A stretch of DNA of 8,907 nt, taken from contig JAISHX010000052.1 in assembly GCA_031262335.1 (NCBI GenBank), positions 1 to 8,907 on the forward strand, written 5' to 3'. The notes under the pieces were generated by a model that saw only the letters and a list, made by a program, of their open reading frames with translations, was not told where the DNA came from and made no database searches. Positions within the stretch are counted from its first letter, which is position 1. Every line of letters begins with the position of its first letter. This DNA comes from Clostridiales bacterium (GTDB taxonomy: Bacteria > Bacillota > Clostridia > Lachnospirales > WRAX01). Position numbers and translations under genes: made by a program. Below are positions 6,374 through 8,907 of this stretch, in pieces.

Positions 6374-7081
6374 GTGCTTACGAGTTTATTTTATTATAAT
6401 CATTACAAACCCTATATGATTAATGGCATAACGAGCCAAATGGCAACGTATTCTCCAAGGCAGGAGAAATCTTACGGAATTAGTGAGTCTTCACCAAAAG
6501 ACATCACAAGAAACGTCGCCTACAAGTCAGAAATTGTCGGTTATGCAAAAGATTTGGCAAGAAACATTGTCGGTTTTAAAGATATTGCAAAATCTCTGTC
6601 AGCAAATTCTGAGAGCATTCGTATTGCCGCACATACAGAAGGTATGTCCAGCGCGATTGAATGGTTGAAAGAGGACATTTCGGCGTTCACCGATGAGTTC
6701 AATGAAACGAATGGATTTGCCAAAAATCAATCTCACAGCCGTATGGTCAGTAATCTTGCTGACGATGTGACTTTCAGCTTTATGGAGCAAACCGACGCTA
6801 TGCAGTCTGTCGGACTTAGCTTGTCGAAGGAAGGCAAACTATCATTTGACAGCACAAAAATAGAAGATTTGGATTTCAATCAACTGAACAATGCACTTGA
6901 AGAAGTAAATAAGATTGCCGATTCTGTTTATGGCAAAATGGCGGAATTTTTGGAAAAACCGCTTGCATCACATATGCAGTTTAAATCATTTAATTACTAC
7001 TATAACTATAAAATGGGAGCGTTCCAACAAAATCCGTTTCAGCTTGTTGCGGCGGGTGCGGTTGTTGATCTTGCTATTTAA
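6374..7081 (+). CDS. Hypothetical 235-aa protein with a FliD-like segment
   Basis: I do not recognise this protein as a named family. It has no signal peptide, no membrane helix and no cysteine. The N-terminus is aromatic and Asn-rich (FYYNHYKPY). Residues about 48-130 are predicted to be largely helical. Residues 146-163 (VGLSLSKEGKLSFDSTKI) closely resemble the G-[IL]-x-x-x-K-x-G-x-L-x-x-D-x-x-K signature seen near the C-terminal region of flagellar hook-associated protein FliD. A further helix (168-195) and a Tyr-rich FNYYYNYKMG segment (206-215) follow. At 235 aa it is far shorter than a typical FliD of 400-900 aa, and no flagellar gene is nearby, so a small FliD-related or filament-associated protein is only one possibility. 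It is monocistronic, divergent from the rlmL-like operon, and ends just before a strong terminator. The GTG start rests on a well-spaced GGGAGG site; starting at ATG 6329 would add 15 residues. Confidence 0.8.
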   Translation: MLTSLFYYNHYKPYMINGITSQMATYSPRQEKSYGISESSPKDITRNVAYKSEIVGYAKDLARNIVGFKDIAKSLSANSESIRIAAHTEGMSSAIEWLKEDISAFTDEFNETNGFAKNQSHSRMVSNLADDVTFSFMEQTDAMQSVGLSLSKEGKLSFDSTKIEDLDFNQLNNALEEVNKIADSVYGKMAEFLEKPLASHMQFKSFNYYYNYKMGAFQQNPFQLVAAGAVVDLAI

Positions 7082-7082
7082 A

Positions 7083-7117
7083 AAAGAAAAGGCGGATGCA
7101 AAATTCGCCTTTTCTTT
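7083..7117. terminator. Bidirectional intrinsic terminator
   Basis: AAAGAAAAGGCG (7083-7094) pairs perfectly with CGCCTTTTCTTT (7106-7117) around an 11-nt loop, which may be shortened by a G-T and an A-T pair. T-rich runs follow in both directions. It lies between the convergent FliD-like gene and the secreted-protein gene and touches the latter's stop codon. Confidence 0.87.
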
Positions 7118-7956
7118 CATTTATAAATATATATGTTTCCGCCTTCACCAATCTCAACATTTTTTTTCAGAATCTGTGTAATATATGCTGTGTGTACATA
7201 TGTTCTGTCACCTGTTGAATCGTTTATTATTCGCATCTTGATGCCTCTCTTATCCGAAGTGGTGTTCGGATATATTTTAAACGAATCATAAAAATCATCT
7301 TGAGAAACCTGAACTGTGCGGTCATCAGCACGACACAAAATTCTAATACCAAACGATTCACAAACATCCCTTAGAGGAACATAGTACAAACCGTCAATTT
7401 TCTTGGGCGGTTTTTTTAGTGCAATGCCGTTAATATAAATTGTGTCTGATGACGGCACAGGCTTGTTATCAGAAATCTCCAATAATTTATAAATCTCATC
7501 AGCAGTGTCAACTCTTGAATAAATTTGCCTGAAAATAGGGTTATCGTCAGGGTTTGTGAAACCTTTTACTTCCGAATAATCGACGGCAAAAGCATATTTG
7601 GATGTCTTGACAATAAGCTTGTAAGGAAGACTGTTGCTCCAATCGTCTATTTCAAAAACGTACAGCGAAAATAACAAAGCAGGTTTATATTTTTTACTTG
7701 CGGAAGAACAGTAAAGTCGAATCTGTTCAATTTCGCCGGCGACGCTTTCATCGAGCTTGCCCGCAAAGATATATTCGCGGAATGAAGGCGGCACATAAAA
7801 ATAATACTCAGCTGAAACACCGGCAAACCGTCCCATTGACAGACTTAACTGGTGAGAGCCGTAAACTTCAACGGCAAGGCATATTTCTGCCGGAATTGTG
7901 CCGCAAATAACAGCGAACAAAGCTACTGTCAGAAACGCTTTTTTTATTTTACGCAC
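7117..7956 (-). CDS. Secreted protein with C-terminal copper-amine-oxidase-N-like domain
   Basis: This is an exported protein of about 279 aa. A basic N-terminus (VRKIKKAF), a hydrophobic core and a likely signal-peptidase I site after ICLA (about residue 28) form a classical signal peptide; there is no lipobox. Residues of roughly 30-165 form a domain I cannot name, rich in Tyr, Phe and acidic residues. From about residue 172, TIYINGIALKK, then GLYYVPLRDVCESFGI and ADDRTVQVS, match the copper amine oxidase N-terminal-like repeat (PF07833). This repeat is common in secreted Firmicutes proteins and does not itself imply oxidase activity. A role at the cell surface is inferred. Two GTG starts compete: GTG 7962 lies only 3 nt after AGGAG, while GTG 7956 is 9 nt away and is chosen here; the difference is two residues. 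It has its own promoter upstream (8039-8067) and a terminator shared with the convergent gene. Confidence 0.85.
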   Translation of the reverse strand: MRKIKKAFLTVALFAVICGTIPAEICLAVEVYGSHQLSLSMGRFAGVSAEYYFYVPPSFREYIFAGKLDESVAGEIEQIRLYCSSASKKYKPALLFSLYVFEIDDWSNSLPYKLIVKTSKYAFAVDYSEVKGFTNPDDNPIFRQIYSRVDTADEIYKLLEISDNKPVPSSDTIYINGIALKKPPKKIDGLYYVPLRDVCESFGIRILCRADDRTVQVSQDDFYDSFKIYPNTTSDKRGIKMRIINDSTGDRTYVHTAYITQILKKNVEIGEGGNIYIYK

Positions 7957-8038
7957 AAGCACATTCTCCTCACGGTGACATACTGCTGTTCAAAATTTAT
8001 AAAAATCTAATTGGTGATTTTTTAAGTCAACTCACGAT

Positions 8039-8067
8039 ATTATAGCAAATTCCGATTATTTTTACAA
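8039..8067 (-). promoter_or_regulatory. Sigma-A-type promoter of the secreted-protein gene
   Basis: On the minus strand, TTGTAA (8067-8062), a 17-bp spacer and a perfect TATAAT (8044-8039) preceded by TGC (extended -10) form a strong promoter. The predicted transcript starts near 8032, giving a leader of about 75 nt. Boxes and spacing are identical to those of the rlmL-like operon promoter. Confidence 0.78.
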
Positions 8068-8076
8068 GCGTTTTCG
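8063..8076. promoter_or_regulatory. Candidate cre-like operator (CcpA/LacI-family)
   Basis: TACAAGCGTTTTCG on the plus strand matches 11 of 14 positions of the catabolite-responsive element consensus TGWAARCGYTWWCW, including the central AARCGYTWWC core. It overlaps the -35 box of the secreted-protein promoter, where a bound repressor would block RNA polymerase. A perfect 10-bp palindrome, TTTTCGAAAA (8071-8080), adjoins it. The edges of the consensus are missing, so this is tentative. Confidence 0.35.
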
Positions 8077-8081
8077 AAAAA

Positions 8082-8128
8082 ACTGACAATATTCAGTAAC
8101 ATATTCCCCCGTCCGAAGAAACGGGGGA
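8082..8128 (-). terminator. Tandem hairpins after pgi, probable terminator
   Basis: A GC-rich hairpin (CCCCCGT 8106-8112 with ACGGGGG 8121-8127, plus one flanking A-T pair, 8-nt loop) lies just past the pgi stop but lacks a U-tract. Downstream on the minus strand a second, weak hairpin (ACTGA/TCAGT, arms 8097-8093 and 8086-8082) is followed by a short T run. Together they probably end pgi transcription before the next promoter. Confidence 0.5.
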
Positions 8129-8151
8129 CTTATGTCAAATCAAAAATTTAT

Positions 8152-8907
8152 TTATATAATGTACTCGGATTTTTTTGGCGGACGTGCATCAAGCTCGGCT
8201 TTTTTTGCTTCATAGCCGGGTCTGCCGAACGTGGCGTAAGTGGCGTTTTTGCCTTCCTCAACGCCCGGTTGGTCAAACGCGTTAATTTCAAGCAATTCGC
8301 CTGCAAAAGCCGTTGCGACTTCAAAGAAATACATAATTTGACCCAATGTAAATTCATTTACTTTTGGGAAAGTGATTGTAAGGCTTGGTTTTCCGGCGGA
8401 TTGCAGAGCATATTCGGTTGCCTCACGCTCTACGTTTATAAGTTCATTGTGTGTAATTCCGCCAAGGAAGCCTAAACTCGGTATATCTTCATAAATTTTA
8501 GGAATTGTAATTGTTTCGCGGAAGTTTTCGACAGCCAAGAACACTACAAGTTTGTCGGAAGGACCTTCCACATAAAGCTGGACTTGTGAATGTTGGTCTG
8601 TTACGCCCAAAGACTTAACGGGAGTAGGACCTACGTTGACAACTTCACCTTTATTATTGAATTTTTTGCCAAGACTTTCTGCCCAAAGCTGTGCATACCA
8701 GTCAGCAATATATTTGAGGGAGTCCGCATACGGCATCATTACAGAAATAGGTTGCCCTTTTTGAAGCAATATATAATTGATTAAGGCATACATATATGCG
8801 GGATTTTTGTATACGTCTTCATTTTCGCAAAGTTTGTCCATATGGGCGGCACCGGCAAGGAGCTGTTCTATATCAACTCCGCAGAAAGCGGCAGGAAGAA
8901 GCCCTAC
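8152..8907 (-). CDS. pgi: Glucose-6-phosphate isomerase, C-terminal 251 residues (5' end outside window)
   Basis: This enzyme interconverts glucose-6-phosphate and fructose-6-phosphate in the cytoplasm. The frame is open to the window edge, upstream of the internal ATG at 8841; the extra codons (LLPAAFCGVDIEQLLAGAAH) continue the family sequence, so the ATG is not the start. Visible conserved parts, numbered from the first visible residue, are PVKSLGVTDQHSQVQLYVEG at 96-115, GGITHNEL at 149-156 with the catalytic-region His, and FDQPGVEEGK at 211-220. The last matches the PGI signature around the catalytic Lys. About 200 N-terminal residues of a usual 450-aa Firmicutes enzyme are missing because of the window edge. 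The C-terminus (KKSEYII) appears natural. Pgi links glycolysis to the glucose-phosphate pool that feeds glycogen synthesis, but it is not in the glgA operon. Confidence 0.96.
   Translation of the reverse strand, partial: VGLLPAAFCGVDIEQLLAGAAHMDKLCENEDVYKNPAYMYALINYILLQKGQPISVMMPYADSLKYIADWYAQLWAESLGKKFNNKGEVVNVGPTPVKSLGVTDQHSQVQLYVEGPSDKLVVFLAVENFRETITIPKIYEDIPSLGFLGGITHNELINVEREATEYALQSAGKPSLTITFPKVNEFTLGQIMYFFEVATAFAGELLEINAFDQPGVEEGKNATYATFGRPGYEAKKAELDARPPKKSEYII

Noticed and set aside
7962..8036. Possible structured leader or riboswitch before the secreted-protein gene
   Set aside because: Only short GTGA/TCAC pairings of 4 bp are seen in a roughly 75-nt leader, with no match to a known riboswitch core.
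8152..8841. Pgi as a complete short gene starting at ATG 8841
   Set aside because: The frame continues upstream to the window edge with family-typical sequence, so the ATG is internal.

Overview
The window is about 8.9 kb of AT-rich, gene-dense bacterial chromosome. It looks like a low-GC Firmicute (Bacillota), probably an anaerobe in Clostridia or Negativicutes. Supporting signs are the low-GC sequence, strong AGGAGG-type ribosome-binding sites with some GTG and TTG starts, A/T-rich sigma-A promoters, a C-terminal dockerin module, a copper-amine-oxidase-N-like secreted protein, a TagO/WecA-type transferase and a Firmicutes-type RlmL-like methyltransferase. The sequence does not fix the genus.

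Layout from left to right. Positions 1-199 (+) hold the last 65 codons of a protein ending in a dockerin-like pair of calcium-binding repeats. A perfect 11-bp hairpin terminator (213-240) separates it from a convergent five-gene minus-strand cluster. In transcription order (right to left) the cluster is: an RlmL-like THUMP/SAM RNA methyltransferase (6171-5038), an unrecognised 162-aa single-pass membrane protein (5025-4537), a TagO/WecA-type polyprenyl-phosphate sugar-1-phosphate transferase (4540-3593), a PEPCK-like P-loop protein resembling the DUF4914 family (3575-1692), and glycogen synthase GlgA (1678-254). Junctions are 12 bp, a 4-bp ATGA overlap, 17 bp and 13 bp. One good promoter lies upstream (6207-6235) and one terminator downstream, so this is very likely a single operon.

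Divergent from the operon, 6374-7081 (+) is a monocistronic gene for a 235-aa protein with a short stretch reminiscent of flagellar cap protein FliD; its function is unknown. It ends at a bidirectional terminator (7083-7117) shared with a convergent minus-strand gene (7956-7117). That gene encodes a secreted protein with a C-terminal copper-amine-oxidase-N-like domain. Its promoter (8039-8067) has the same boxes and spacing as the operon promoter and is overlapped by a cre-like site. At the right edge, 8907-8152 (-) is the C-terminal 251 residues of glucose-6-phosphate isomerase (Pgi), whose N-terminus lies outside the window.

How the genes fit together: Pgi, GlgA and the PEPCK-like protein suggest sugar-phosphate and glycogen metabolism. 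TagO/WecA starts envelope glycopolymer synthesis, and the RlmL-like enzyme modifies rRNA. The link between these jobs is inferred from operon structure only. I found no CRISPR array, tRNA or rRNA gene, insertion sequence, prophage or defence cassette. The least understood parts are the PEPCK-like protein, the 162-aa membrane protein, the FliD-like orphan and the N-terminal half of the secreted protein. Every intergenic stretch is under 300 bases; the two longest (6172-6373 and 7957-8151) hold promoters and hairpins described below.
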